Source: Gambelia wislizenii
Lineage: Eukaryota > Chordata > Lepidosauria > Squamata > Crotaphytidae
DNA: 64,000 nt
Direction of reading: 5' to 3'
Assembly: GCA_030847615.1 (NCBI GenBank)
Contig: JAUMIR010000003.1
Span: forward strand, 57,087,001-57,151,000
Under the pieces are notes generated by a model. The model ran no database searches and was not told where the DNA came from. It saw only the letters and a program-made list of their open reading frames with translations. Numbering within the stretch: the first letter of the stretch is position 1; each line of letters opens with the position of its first letter. The translations under genes were made by a program, and so were the position numbers. This document shows, piece by piece, positions 21,363 through 33,636 of this stretch.

Positions 21363-21889
21363 TTTGCATTTTCTGGCCTATCTCCTTCTGATGTTTTAAT
21401 TGTCCAGCAAGGCAGGGTGATCATCTATTTGACCCCCACTTTTTAGCTGGAAGAAAAACCACTCTCTTAAGGAGAGAAATCAAAAGGGCCAAATCTAAAG
21501 GGCAGGAGGTACAGGTGACTTCCTTCTACTGCAACTGTCTAATTTAGTGACACTAAACTAGAATAAATGTTGCCAGAAGAGTGCACTAGCAGTTCCAGAC
21601 AATGAAGACCCTCCCTTCCCTATGCTGCTTACATGAAGGTAGCAGCAACCACTGGATTCAGGAATATATCTTAGATATGGGTGTCGTATATGTCTACAGC
21701 ACACACAGAAATTATTACTCTACAGTTCTGTCAAACATTTTACACAACAATCTGTATACTGGGGAGTTTGTGGCATTACAAAGAAAAAAAACTTAAAAAG
21801 CATTTGTCCTTGTTTCAAAAGACAGAGTATTTCACCAGAGTCGCCCTGTGACAGACAGAAAGGTCGGCAAATAGGAGGAGTGTGTGTCA
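21363..21889. other. No recognisable feature
   Basis: No gene or repeat end could be supported. Confidence 0.4.
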
Positions 21890-22290
21890 GGAACCAATCC
21901 CAGGGCAGAAAACTGAAATGGGAGGGATTTATGTATGTTTAGAGGTTGCATGACAGCCAGGACTTCAGTTGAGTTGGAGACAGAGAGTCCTGCTGATGAC
22001 AGTGACTGGAGCAAAGCGCTCCAGGTGTGTGTGGTGTATGAGTGAGGTTTGAAATGAGATTTTTTTTGTGCAGAGGTTAATAGTTTTTATGAGAAGATTG
22101 ATTGGACAAAGAGGAAAAGAGTCTGAGGGATAAGGGAGAATATTATAGAGATTCAAGAACTGCTAAAGCACAAGAGTCCATGTTACTGTACATTTTATTC
22201 CATGTTACTGTACATTTTATTCCCCTTCAATAAAGTCACCCTATGTTGTTTGTTCAACTACAGACTCTGGTCCATTCCTTCAAACTATAG
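21890..22290 (+). mobile_element. LTR-like block with a 22-bp tandem duplication
   Basis: TGTCAGGAACC at about 21886 resembles the start of the LTR at 19095. CTTCAATAAAGTCACC near 22226 resembles an LTR polyadenylation region. A 22-bp word (CATGTTACTGTACATTTTAT plus TC) is perfectly duplicated at 22179-22200 and 22201-22222. Both ends are uncertain. Confidence 0.35.
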
Positions 22291-23330
22291 ATAAGAAAAA
22301 GCAGTATACCATAAAGCACAAACCACACATTTAAGGGAGAAGGTATATCCCTGGTTCAGAAAGAAGGGACTGAGGGGATCATATGAACTGAGGTGGAAGG
22401 AGCAGCCAGGCTGAGCCCTGAAATAAAGGGGGGCTGGCACTCTGAAGTTTGATCTCGAACACCTTGTGTTGTGACTTCACATAATATTATTTGGTAGCAT
22501 TTGGTGTGAAGTGTCACCCCCCTCCATATTCCTCAAAGTTTCCTTACTTCCTCAAATGAAAAATGTTTCTCCCCATAGATTTTTCCAAGCCCCCCCCCCG
22601 GGTCTTCCCAGTTCTAACTGTAGTTACACAATAGTCATAGTGACTGACAGGGTTATCCTATATGTATCTCCTCAGAAGTAAGCCCATTAAATTTGGTGTG
22701 CTCTGTTCCTGGGTTCCTGACAAACAAACACCTTTGCTGTATAGAATCATAGGTCTTGTCTATATGAGGGGGGAGAATATGAACACATTCAGAAAAGCAG
22801 GCGTTTGCAACCATGGAACCTGTCTACATGACCAAAAGAGCCCTCCTAAACTCTGCATGACCTCTTAGCCCGATGGCAGTCATGAGTGATTTACTTGCAA
22901 TTTAAAATCTGCTGCTGCCAATTTAAAAAAAAAAAAAAGTTTCCCAGGGTACGCAAAAGCAACACTTCGTACTTACAAATAAATCAATTTTTTAAAAGTA
23001 TGAGCTCTCCATTTGATCAACTTACTGGATCCTCACTTAGCCAAAAATCAGCCACTTTCCCTCTTTGGTATCCGCCCCCTGTGGTTGTCCAGCCAATTAG
23101 ATTGCACTGCCTGTTCATACCTGTGCAAATGTGAGTGTTCAAATGGTCGCACATTCAGAAGTTGTATGGAGCTTTTCAGGTAATCTGTACAAAGTCTGGA
23201 TGTGATGCACACAGACTTTGCGGGGGATTTTGCTGCCCCCCCTTCTGAATGACATGTATTTGTGTGAATGATTGTTTGAACGGATTGTCAATCTTTCACA
23301 TCTTGTTAATATTATTTTGACCCTATATAC
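22291..23330. other. No recognisable feature
   Basis: An A-run near 22925 is the only notable element. No gene is supported. Confidence 0.4.
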
Positions 23331-23640
23331 AGGACCATAGTATCAGTTGGAAGAGACCCCAAAGGGCCATTTAGCCCATCTCCCTGCCATGTAGAAAAAC
23401 ACAGCTAAAGAGATGGCCAACTCACCTCTGTTTAAGATTTCCAATGAAGGAGAGTCCCCCAGACATGCAAATTTGATAACCATGTTCGCTGCTCCATCAT
23501 CCGAGTCATTTATAAGTGTGTTGTTCAACATGGTCTCCATTGCAGAACTCTGAGGCCCTCCGCTAGTCACTTCTCTCCAGGATGAAGAGAAACCATTGAT
23601 GAGTACTCTTGTACCACTATTTCATGCAATAGCACATGCA
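23331..23640 (-). mobile_element. CR1-type LINE 3' end (minus strand), degenerate
   Basis: CAGTTGGAAGAGACCCCAAA...GGGCCATTTAGCCCATCTCC...CTGCCATGTAG is the inverse complement of the 3' end of the CR1 copies at 40678, 51990 and 59905 (CTGCATGGCAGGGGGTTGGA...GGATGGCCC...CTCTTCCA). The inner part (23450-23600) diverges and may be another repeat. The LINE copy C is inserted right after it. Confidence 0.5.
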
Positions 23641-23642
23641 GT

Positions 23643-24019
23643 AAATACTACTCTACAGTGAACTCGCCATGGGTCAGCGTAAGAGGGGCGATCCAAAAAA
23701 GTGATACAAAGACTCCCTGAAACAACATCTCAGGCTCGGCCAAATTGATCACCAACAGTGGCCTCACATTGGGAGACATGGAGACACACTATCCACAATG
23801 CTGCAGCCTTATTTGAGAACTCACGCCGAACAAGTCTTGAAGAGAAACGACAACGCAGAAAGAATCACAACCCAAAAACATCACCCAAGGAGACCTTCTG
23901 CTGTGCTTTCTGCAACTGGACTTGTCTATCTCGGATTGGCCTTTTTAGTCATCAGCGCGCTTGCAGAAAGCGCGGGATGTGTCCTTCCTGAATCTTCGTT
24001 TGCAAAGAAAAGCCAGAGA
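23643..24019 (+). pseudogene. LINE copy C: 5'-truncated 3' end
   Basis: This is homologous to 18158-18545 of copy B, from ATACTACTCTACGG to the terminal hairpin and AAGCCAGAGAGA. Compared with the other copies it has a 10-bp deletion near 23758-23760 (AACAGTGGCCTCAC where copy B has ten extra bases) that breaks the frame. It also has several CpG-type changes, for example TGATAC for CGATAC. The zinc-finger codons (CNWTCLSRIGLFSHQRAC) remain in frame at the end. Confidence 0.85.
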
Positions 24020-26348
24020 GAAAGGTGCCCTATTGCATCTTGAACATCTGATAGCACGTATCTAGAACTTGGATGGAAGATGGAGTGGTGTGGACTAAAT
24101 TAATACCATCAGCTGATTTGTGGTATTCAAAGTACCTAGCAGGGCTAAATGTAAGTGGCCATTGCTTGCATATCACTCTGGAGGCAGTGGCGGAACTAGG
24201 GGGGTGCAGAGAGTCCGAACTGCACCTGGTGACACCGTCAGATGGAGGAGCAACACCAGCCTTAGTAACACCACAGATTGAAGGAAAAACATGCTCTTGG
24301 CATCCATTAGTATCTGTGATCCTGTAGCAAGGGTCATGCATAAGATACATGATAAATATTACACATATAACTCTTGTGCATCTAGAACAGAATGCTTGTG
24401 TTCAAGAGCTTGCACATCTGGAATGTCAAAAGAAACTTAAATTAGAGTGTCGTGACATCTCAAAGACTAAGATATTATTATGGCAGAGCATTTCAGGGAC
24501 TAGAGCTCACATGATCAGAATATCAATTATTTTTTTACAAACAATGGTGAATTTAGAGAATTTGCTCCTGACTAACTCCTAACAATAATTGAATAAATTC
24601 ATTAAATAAATGAATAAATAACTCAGAAGCAGCTTGATTATTTAAAACACATATTTGTGTATTTAAAATATCGATGTTCTAAAGCCTTGACATCCTGTCA
24701 AAAATACTTCCTGTTCATTTTATAATACACAGTACTCATCTTTCATAATTCTGACAGTATTGCATAGTGGCTTCTTCAGCTGCACTTTGTACAGAGACTT
24801 AGTGAGGTTTAAATAATTCCATCCTCATCTAAATTGATCCTCTTTAGCTTACGTTATCACAGCCTGAGATGGTCTGGCAACAAGCCACAACTCCACTTAA
24901 TAGGTGGAGAATGGATGAAATCTAGAGAACTCATCAGCTCTTAAAAATTCTGACAAGTCCCTATGACATAGCACAACTCATCTTAAGAACGAGGCTTCTT
25001 TGCATTGTAAGTGTAAACTCTTTAATTTGGACCAAAGTTCAACTTTTTGCCCTTACTATCCTGTTAACAACACTCTGCATTAATTAGCAAAGCATATTAA
25101 TTTATTCCCTGTCATGCCACATTGATTATACACTATATTATTTCACTGTTTGTGGGGCTAATGAAACAATGCTTGAGGCTACCTTAAGCTGCATTGTCAT
25201 TTATAGCAATACCCAATGCAATAATGGACTATACATTGAAACAGAGCTTTAAAAAGTTAACTTTTGGACTGCAACTCCCTGACTCTTCAGGTAGCATGCA
25301 GATCCTGGGCATTAGAGTCCAAAAAGATTTCCCCCCACTCCAAATGCTTCACAGAACTTGACTTGCACATAGGCCTACTGAAGCACTGTTCACTGTGCTG
25401 ATTCAACATGTGAGGAGGGGAGAATGCTAGCCCATACAATACTCTGCCATCATTTTGTTTGCATGAAAAGTGACAGATCTAAAGGGAAGAGATTCTTTTT
25501 TCCCATGAATGCTGTTTGTGTGAGCCAAAAAAGCTCTGCCACTACTTCAAAGAGTGGCTTGGCTGCCTTCACCAGTGCAGCAGTGTTCCCTTTGACACTT
25601 GGAACAGAATAACCCATGGGAACAACGACTTCTTGCAATAAGTCTTAACTAAGTTATATTACAACTGTACTTATGGGGGATAACTGCACTCCTTTTGTCT
25701 GTTCAGCCTTAAAGCCTTTCAGCTATATAAAAGCATTAAAAATCCAACCATGCTGACCATCAGCTAAATTCTAAGTCACAGGAATATAATTTCAAAATAC
25801 AAACATATTTATATCTATCTATATCTATATTTAATACTCAGACAATACACTGTGATACATCTGGCCAGAATGGAGAAACCAATGGACATGCTCATGGCAA
25901 ATGCCACAGGGAAGGATAGTCTGTATTACATTGCCAACATGTAACTGAAGTGGCCAATTTCTCCATTAGGTGAGATGGCCAATGTAATTGAAACATCAAT
26001 TTTTATGAAAAAAAAATAATTTTAAAGAAATGTTTAGATATTGTGGCTAGAGCAATATTCCATTGGAACCAACAAGTGTATTTTTCAAATATTTGTGGGA
26101 AAACACTGTTGTGGTGTCAATGAAGTTAGAAGTGAGTGGCATAAATGAATTAGATTGTCCAATGCAAGCCAAGCAATGGAAAATTGTCCTGAACAATGGT
26201 ACACTATGTCATGATTGGACTGGCCCTACCATTAGACAGAGTGAAGTGGAAGTCTTAGGTAGCAGATTTTGGATACCATGAAATTTGTTAGCTACAAAAT
26301 TTTCTGTTGCTGTAGCCAAAATTATTTGGTTGGTCTAAGAAGCTACAC
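24020..26348. other. Largely featureless stretch
   Basis: A GCAGTGGCGGAACTAGGG word at about 24185 looks like the left end of a hAT-type element, but no right end is found. Poly-A/T tracts and a TATC-like run near 25810-25835 are the only other features. Confidence 0.4.
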
Positions 26349-26728
26349 CTGAACTCCTTTTGGGGAGTTATAAAGGCATAACCTGGACTTACACCGTTTA
26401 GAGAACATACAGGCACCATAAATGTCCACACTTACCAGGAAGCAGCTGCTGCAATTAATGGGGGCCTGTCACTTGGGAAGCAGTTGACTGGTGTGTGTCC
26501 CGCCCCCCGACGCCATGTGAGTGATCTCTGACACAAAGGGGAATTGTGGACAGGGATCCTGCTTCTGGCTGTCACAATGGAGATCACTTGTGGGAGGGAG
26601 TGGGAACATCAATCAGTTGCTTCCTGAGTGACAACGGAATGCACCTCCATTGATTGGGCTGGAATTCACTGTGTAGCTCTGTAACTACAGTAGTTACACA
26701 TTTGTAACTGCCCAACAGGATTCTGGAC
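26349..26728. mobile_element. Foldback MITE (copy 1)
   Basis: The left end (GAACTCCTTTTGGGGAGTTATAA, 26350 on) is the diverged inverse of the right end (TTTGTAACTGCCCAACAGG ATTCTGG). Inside, GGGAAGCAGTTGACTG faces CAATCAGTTGCTTCC, and GTGAGTGATCTC faces GGAGATCAC. It has the same layout and words as the copy at 27921-28388. It has no coding capacity. Confidence 0.6.
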
Positions 26729-26834
26729 CATGTACCTTGATGGAGTAAGGGACACCATTTGTTCTGTTTCTGGCAGAAAAATGCTCCTGGCTATGATTTC
26801 AGATCATCAGGGCTATACCAATGATTTTGAAATA

Positions 26835-27105
26835 CAGTCAGATCTCCATATCCATGGAACCTATATCTGCGGTTTCAATTATGCATGGGATACAAAATAG
26901 GGATGCATACCATAGAGTCATGCTGGAAAATGCCTAGAGAGGAGTTCTCTCTGGGCATCTTCTATGTCCTCCAGTGCAACTCCATGGTATGTTTTTACTG
27001 GAAGTCTTTTATTTTAATAGGGTTCGCTGTTATTCACAGTTTGTAGTATCTGTGGTAAGTCCAGGAGCCAAGCCCACACTGATATGGGGAGGGGGAATCT
27101 GGCTG
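26835..27105. mobile_element. Short Tigger-like MITE without tandem core
   Basis: The left CAGTCAGATCTCCATATCC and right GATATGGGG...GAATCTGGCTG ends are imperfect inverted repeats flanked by TA (26833-26834, 27106-27107). Subterminal TCTGCGGTTTC and TTATTCACAGTTTG words recall the ends of the larger elements. At 271 bp it gives an idea of the family without an expanded core. Confidence 0.55.
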
Positions 27106-27920
27106 TATACATTTTTGGAACAATAATATTCAACAGTGGGTTGCAAATAATATTTCAATATAATGATTTTTTTTTGAAAAAAATACCCATTGATATGATA
27201 AGAATAATGTACAACATGTTTTATTAAACTTAGCTACCTCAATAGCATTAGCCATAGTTTTGAAAAGATCTTCAGCTGAAACTGATCTTTTTAAATAGTC
27301 TTCACCTTTATGATAACACCAGCATCCTGAACAAGTAGAGTTGGATTTCAGAATAAGTTGATTTAATTTAATTCCCTTTAGAATCAATAGAATTTAAACT
27401 GAATCAATGACTGAACTTATTTTGGATCTTTGCCAGATCCATACTAGATTATATTTATTTTTTAAAAAATTAACATCTCTTTATATTGATTGTGTACTGC
27501 TTCATGCTGGTTTTACACTGACTTCTGTATCATTCCCTCCAACTGTCCCAGTTTGGCAGGTATGGTCCCGATTAATCCTCTGTTGTCCCACTTTCAGCTG
27601 CTTTTAAAATGCTTCAGTTTCATTCTTCTCCCACTTCACCCTTTTGCCCTCAGCTAACTTCAGTTGCTGCAAATTAAATTCAAAGTGCAAAAGTACCGTA
27701 CTCAATTTTAGCTCATAAGGGGAGAGAAGCAGAAGGGGGCAGAATCTTGCCTTCCCAGTAGTCTCAGACAAAAGCAAAATGCTGCAGCCTCTCCTAGCTT
27801 GTGTGTTCATTCACATTAATAATTTTGCTGTCGTAACCACACTCTGATATTTCTTTGCTACAAATGTTCCAATTTTCACCTGTGAAATTTTTAAAGGGTA
27901 TGCAGTGAATTCAAGATAAG

Positions 27921-28388
27921 GCTGGAATCCTGTATGGGATTTACATATGCGTTGGTACAGCAGTTACGGTGCTACACAGTGAACCCCATCCCAATCCCCC
28001 CAATTCCCACCTACCAGAAAGCAGGAACTGCGATTGACAGAGGTCTGTTCCCCCTGTCGATTGGGAAGCAGCTGGCTGCCATTTCCATCCCCTCCTGTGA
28101 GTGATCTCTGATGTGATGGGCAGAAGCAGGACCCTGTCACAATTTCCCCTCATGCTGGAGATCACTCATGTGAGGGGTGGGTGGAACACCAGCTCACTGC
28201 TTCCCAATCAACAGGGGATCAGACTCCCATCAAACACAGCCGCTGTTTCCTGGTAAACAGGGATTGGGGGTCTCTCATGGTCCCTGTGTAGCCCTTAAAC
28301 TAGGAGCTACATAGGGAGCAAGAATACAGAACAGTCATGTGCGTAAGTCCAGGTTACACATTTGTAACTTCCATACAGGATTCTGGCT
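27921..28388. mobile_element. Foldback MITE (copy 2, most complete)
   Basis: GGAATCCTGTATGG at the left and CCATACAGGATTCTGG at the right form the terminal inverted repeat. Inside, GATTGGGAAGCAGCTGGCTG faces CAGCTCACTGCTTCCCAATC, and CCTGTGAGTGATCTC faces GAGATCACTCATGTGAGG. Both halves are therefore paired for most of their length. About 468 bp, no coding sequence. Confidence 0.65.
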
Positions 28389-29739
28389 GAAATGTTTTGT
28401 TTTTTTAAAATAATAATTTATTTGATTCTATTTTGCTGGTTCTAAATTTCTGTGATCTATCCAGGGTTCACATAGAAATACCATAAATAAATATTTTTTA
28501 TTGGTTGCCCATCTGTGTGGTCCTCCACTTGCATATTATCAGATTTTGTTTTCAAGAACAATAGTGCAATGCTTTATGTTTGAAATAATTTTAAAGGAGA
28601 CAATACTTTTTGTAAATGCTACCTTTGCATGTCATACTTTAAAACAGCATCATGCTTTGGAAACAGTTGCATTTTAAAAGTCTGTCTACAGGGATTAACT
28701 GCTTGTTCTATAACAATACATCTAGTTATTTAGAAATCCCTATGGTACAGGATTGAAGAGATAAGGGATATCAAAGGACAGAACCCATTCTTCTTTGTTT
28801 CAAGATCAGTTGATAAAAAAATTATGAAGTGTGTAATCTGCAAGAACTTTTAAAATAAAATAAAATAGACTGTAGAAAGAGGCAAGTTTTGCAGTCTTGA
28901 CTGTACTAAGGCTGCTTAAAGCCGCTTGGGATTTAAACAATCTAACTGCGTACAGCAGGATAGTAGCCAGTAAGTTTGAAGGAAGGATAATAAAGGTGAT
29001 AAATGTGCTAAATGCAGCAGCCACCACATACACTAAAAATATGGTGAAGGTTATTATAGAAAAATCATTGAAACCATTAGGGCATACATGTAGCCAGTAT
29101 AGGGGAAAATGCTACAGTAAGCTAGAATAGTAGAGTAGAAAACTTAGGATACAATGTGGTTAAAGTGCTTCCTTCTATATGACAATTAATCATGCTAGTA
29201 TTTAATCCACATGTAGAAGGTCACATACACACCCTAGTTTACTCTCTGGCTTTCTCTTAATCCCTCTCTTGCATTGTCTTGGTTGTGTGACTTATTTGGA
29301 GGTTCTAGCAGGGGAGCACAGCTATCATATACCCTTGACCAAAGAATGATATACTCCTTCTATCTGGGATGGTTGTCTGCTTCCACCAAGCACACAGCTT
29401 CAGAAGGGATGCACATGGAGTGGTGAGGAAGGAAGGGGACACCCACCTAGCCAGCCAGATCAGTTGAATCAACCCTGGAGATAAATGGCGTGACTGATGT
29501 CACAGCCAGCCAGGTTTCTTCACATGGTAAGAATGTACTCTCTAGGAATCTCACAAATCTAATCAAGAGGATTTTGTATGGGGGAGGGAAATAATATTGC
29601 AAAGGGCTGGCGACTAAGTACTAGAGACAATAGTTCCAAGGATACAAGGAGAATTGGACCAATAGTATAAGAACCCAATAGTGGGCACAAAAACAAAAAA
29701 ACAAAACAAAACAAAACAACAAGGAATCAGCTAGATAAA
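28389..29739. other. No recognisable feature
   Basis: AT-rich, with no supported gene or repeat end. Confidence 0.45.
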
Positions 29740-30840
29740 ATGACCTTAGATGTCTCTGCACTAATGCATGAAACATGGGAAATAAGCAATATGAACTCGG
29801 ACTCTTAACCCAGGAAGGCAAACATGATTTCATAGGCAACACTGAAGCCTGGTGGGATGAGTCTTATGATTGTAACATAGTGATGAAAGGATATAACCTA
29901 TTCCAAGAAATAAACAAAACAGGAAAGGAGGAGGAGAAAGAGCAATGTATGCCAAGAACGTTTAAACCTGTGAAGAGAACCATGCCTTAGATAACAGAGA
30001 ACATGTTGAGAGCAGCTGGGTAAAAATTAAAGGGAAGAGAAACAACAGTGAATCATTGTGGGGAATCTACTATAGGTCCTCAAGCAAGATTGGATATTTG
30101 GATAATGCCTTCCTAAAACAAAAGACCAAACATTCAAAAAAGAGAGATATAGTAGTAATGGGAAAGTTGAACCACCCTGATCTTTATTGGAAATCAAATT
30201 CAGCCACAAATATAATATCCAATAAATTCCTCACTAGCCTTGCAGACAATTATTTCCTCCTCCTCCTCCTTCTCCATTTGTATCCTGCTTTTCTCCCAAG
30301 ATTGGGACTCAAGGAGGCATATAATTTAAAAGAACAATTAAAAACATACAAAAAGTGAATATTAAAGTAGAATTAAATTATTAACAGTATTGTAACAATT
30401 CAAATCTCCAATTAAAAGAATAAAATGCAATTTAGAAAGATAAAAAGCTATTAAAAACAGTTCATTTAAAAACATTACAGCACCCCCTAACCTAAAGTTT
30501 AAAACTTTCTATTTTTAAAGGAGGCAGCAAGGTGATAAGCTGTTTTGGATTTGATCCTAACCAACAGAGATGAACTGGTCAATGACTAGGAAATGGGATC
30601 CTTGGGTGGGAGTGACCATGTCCTCTTGGGATTTCTTATACAGAGGAAAGAGGAAGCCAAAAGTAGTCAGACACACACTCTGGACTTCAAGAAAGCTGAT
30701 TTCAGTAGACTTATGAAATAGCAGGTGAGGTCCCATGGTCAGAAATGTTCATAGGTAAGAGAGGTCATGATGCTTTAAGGTGAGGTATTGAAGGCACAGT
30801 TGCAAACAATTTCACTGAGGAAGAAAAATGGGAGGTGTCT
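29740..30840 (+). pseudogene. CR1-type LINE endonuclease fragment, interrupted
   Basis: The plus-strand frame gives MGNKQYELGLL, NTEAWWDESYDCNIVMKGYNLF and, after short frameshifts, VGIYYRSSS-like and KRDIVVMGKLNHPDLYWKSN segments. These are the start and middle of a CR1 endonuclease. The homology resumes at about 30535 with FDLILTNRDELVNDWE and GGSDHVLLGFL. The catalytic GDFN motif reads GKLN. About 280 bp of an unrelated tail lie between (30250-30530). No reverse transcriptase part follows. Confidence 0.7.
30250..30530 (-). mobile_element. L2-like LINE 3' tail inserted into the CR1 fragment
   Basis: Read on the minus strand it ends TATGCCTCCTTGAGTCCC...TTGGGAGAAAAGCAGGATAC, then a (GGA)n-like tail. 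This is the L2-like 3' signature in reverse orientation. It interrupts the CR1 endonuclease text, so it is younger. Confidence 0.55.
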
Positions 30841-31977
30841 AAGGAATAAATCAAATTTTCCATAATCCAATTTATTACATTGAATTCCTCCCATATTGCT
30901 TTCATTCTAGAAGCACGAAGAACAATTTTACTACTCCTTAAAAGTACAAAATTTCCAGAGGTTGAAATTCAATGTAATGATATGTCAAAACTTGGCATTT
31001 GTTAAGGGGAAAAAAACATGTTGTATATGTGTCATAACAGCAATGAACCTTTGAAATTTGAGTATCATAGAATTTCTCCTTTTTATTTTTACAAGGAAGA
31101 TGACAGCTGGTTTCAGAAAATTTGTGATGTGATTTGTACAGATCATTGAGATAATATATAACAAATGTTTGAAGAATAGGTAAATTGACAGAGGAATAAT
31201 TAATGAAAGGGACAAATAAGGGTTGTTCTGGTCATCATGGTCTTAAGAAATATGGATGGAAAAACCAATCTAAAATAAATGTTCTCTCTGAGGTTTTTTT
31301 TTTTTTTTTCCTGTTCATCATTCATATAACTTTGTGGAATGTAAGCCTTTGAAATTCTTGGGATCAGAACTCAGGCAAACCATTTCTGTGTCCCAGCTCC
31401 AACAAATCTTCCAGGCTTAATGAATGACTAAAACAAATTTGAAAATGATCCAGGAAAACAGGTGCAGAGGATTAACTTGTCTTAAGACAGAAATTGTGAT
31501 TTCCAGATTTCTTCATATACACCATCCCTTTCAAATTATGATCTTTTTTTTTTTTAAAGAAGTAAACTATCATTTTTTTGGTTTGTTTGAAAAAATGTGA
31601 AAGACGTAGACAGCTGGTTTGGTAATTCTTTCAAGCTTAAATACTTCTCTGTTACTAATAGTATATCTGTGTTGGAATTATTCCTACTTTCAATGTAATC
31701 TTCAGAACCAGATAAGAAATAAATCAAAAGTTCTAGTTACAACAGGGGTGGGCAAAATGGGCAAGTAATATACTACCTAGATTTTTTGCAGGCTTCAATC
31801 CCTCCCCCTCCACCCTCATCCCCAAAGGCTTTGGTCTGCCTTTGTTCTGTTCCTCTGGCCCAGAACTGATCTGTCTTTCTTAGAAGCCTTCAGAAATGGC
31901 AATTAACCTTTTAAATAGGTTGCAGGAGCCCCTCAACTGTCAAATAGTGCACTTAAAAAAAAAATAGAAGTATCATC
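30841..31977. other. No recognisable feature
   Basis: T- and A-runs near 31295 and 31543. No gene or element end is seen. Confidence 0.4.
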
Positions 31978-32335
31978 TTTTTTTCTTTACTTTATATCCC
32001 ACCTTTCTCCCACTATGGGACCCAAGGCAGCTAATACAATTGTATTTTGGATAATACAAAAGTAATGATCTACAGAAATAGTGATGGAGAATACAAAAGC
32101 CTAAACAGCTTGGACCCTTTATACTTGAAATAATGCCTATCCATACAGTATATATAATTGCCTGACAAACGAGAGCTACTGGAACGGCCTCCCTCTGTAT
32201 CCCATCAGTCAGGGCAATATGCTGTGAGAGAATATAAGAGAGGGTCGTCTTTGCTTTGGACCTTAGTTATGGAATGCTCTACCCATGGAGGTCAATTGGT
32301 AACAATGTTGCCATCATTCTGGCACCATGTGAAAA
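31978..32335 (-). mobile_element. L2-like LINE 3' tail
   Basis: TTTATATCCCACCTTTCTCCC...GGGACCCAAGGCAGC (31990-32030) is the inverse complement of the GCTGCCTTGGGTCCC...GGTGGGATATAA tail. The rest, to about 32335, includes plus-strand text resembling the C-terminal coding region of another L2-like copy (GCTACTGGAACGGCCTCCC, GGAATGCTCTACCC). Two pieces in opposite orientation may therefore be joined. Confidence 0.45.
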
Positions 32336-32393
32336 TGTAGTGGCTCACTAGTTTTGGAGGCCTAATTGGTTTTACAGAAACCCTCACAGGTAT

Positions 32394-32530
32394 ATGGCTT
32401 TAAATCATCCTGCACAACATGGTAATAAGTAGGGGCCAAAATTAAAATAGGCTAAACTTCAGAGGGCCACACATAGATTTTTTAGTGACTCACTTTCCAA
32501 GTAAAGGCATAATTAATTATTAAGATATAC
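32394..32530. mobile_element. Partial hAT-like element, sister of the copy at 33637
   Basis: CCTGCACAACATGGTAATA, GGGGCCAAAATTAAAATAGG and CACTTTCCAAGTAAAGGC are shared almost exactly with 33640-33760. Only the left part is present. Confidence 0.6.
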
Positions 32531-32844
32531 TGGTTAGTGCTAATGTTGCTACCTATATACAACAGAATATGTGGGAGTTTAAATTATAAATTGTGAGTTG
32601 CATATATTGAGAGTCATTAACACTCTAATGGGAGTTCGCTATAAGAACTGTTGGATATTGCTTATGCAAACTTGTGAGGTACTGTAAGAGCACTATTCAT
32701 TGTGAGTTGCTTGTATTTGAGAGTTGCTTATGTACCTATGTGGAGTGTTTTACAACATTGAGTGCCACTATAAATTGAATATTCCTCAGATACATATAAT
32801 TAAACACAAACTATTGAAGCATCATTCAGTAGTGGTATTGTATA

Positions 32845-33550
32845 CAGTTGTCCCTTGACATTCACGGGGGTTAGGTTCCACGGACCCCCGCGAATGTCAA
32901 AAAACCATGAATATTGATTGCCCCTCTGCAACCCTCCCCCCTCCCTCCCCGGGGCCTTCACGGAGCCTTTGAAGGCTCAGTGAAGGCCCACGCGGCCTCC
33001 CCCCACCCTCCCCAGGCTTTCACGGAGCCTTCCAAGGCTCCGTGAAGGCCTCCACCCACCCTCCACCCTCCCTCCCCGGGGCCTCCCCCCACCCTCCCCA
33101 GGCCTTCACGGAGCCTTCGAAGGCTCCGTGAAGGCCTCCCCCATCCTCCCCCTCCCTCCCCGGGGCCTTCACGGAGCCTTCGAAAGTTCCGTGAAGGCCT
33201 CCCCCCATCCTCCCCCCTCCCTCTCCAGGCCTTCATGGAGCCTTCGAAGGCTCCGTGAAGGCCTCCCCCCATCCTCCCCCCTCCCTCCCCGGGGCCTTCA
33301 CGGAGCCTTCAAAGGCTCCGTGAAGGCCTCCGCGGCCTCCCCCAACCCGCCCCAGGCCTTCACGGGGCCTCTGGAGGGTCTCCGAAGGCCCCGTGAACGC
33401 CTCCCCGGCTCTCCCCGCTCCTTCCCAGGGCTTTCAAGGGGCCTCTGGAGGCCCCTTTTCGCGGTTTTGGGGGGGCCCAGGGGGGCCCTCCCAAAACCGC
33501 GAATAATTAAAACCGCGAATGCTGAGTTCGCGAATGTGGAGGGGCAACTG
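32845..33550. mobile_element. Tigger-like TIR element with 62-65-bp tandem core
   Basis: The left CAGTTGTCCCTTGACATTCA and right TGTGGAGGGGCAACTG ends are flanked by TA (32843-32844 and 33551-33552). The subterminal hairpin (ACGGGGGTTAGG...GACCCCCGCG) and terminal CCGCGAATAATTAAAACCGC text match the 9315 element closely. The core between them is a different minisatellite. No transposase is present, and the open frames on both strands are translated repeat. Confidence 0.78.
32953..33470. repeat. Palindromic-unit minisatellite, about 8 units
   Basis: GGCCTTCACG-type anchors lie at 32953, 33015, 33101, 33164, 33228, 33293, 33355 and 33428. The unit at 33101-33136 is a perfect 36-nt palindrome centred on TTCGAA; neighbouring units keep the palindrome with one or two changes. 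Linkers are C-rich (CTCCCCCCATCCTCCC). Confidence 0.88.
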
Positions 33551-33636
33551 TATATATAAAACACATTCAGTTCCCAGTCATTAACACAGTTAAGTGAGGA
33601 CCTAGCCTAGTCAGTATTCTTTAAATCATTTTAAAC

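Noticed and set aside
24185..24260. hAT-type element starting GCAGTGGCGGAACTAGGG
   Set aside because: No matching right end or target duplication was found, so it is only mentioned in the surrounding entry.
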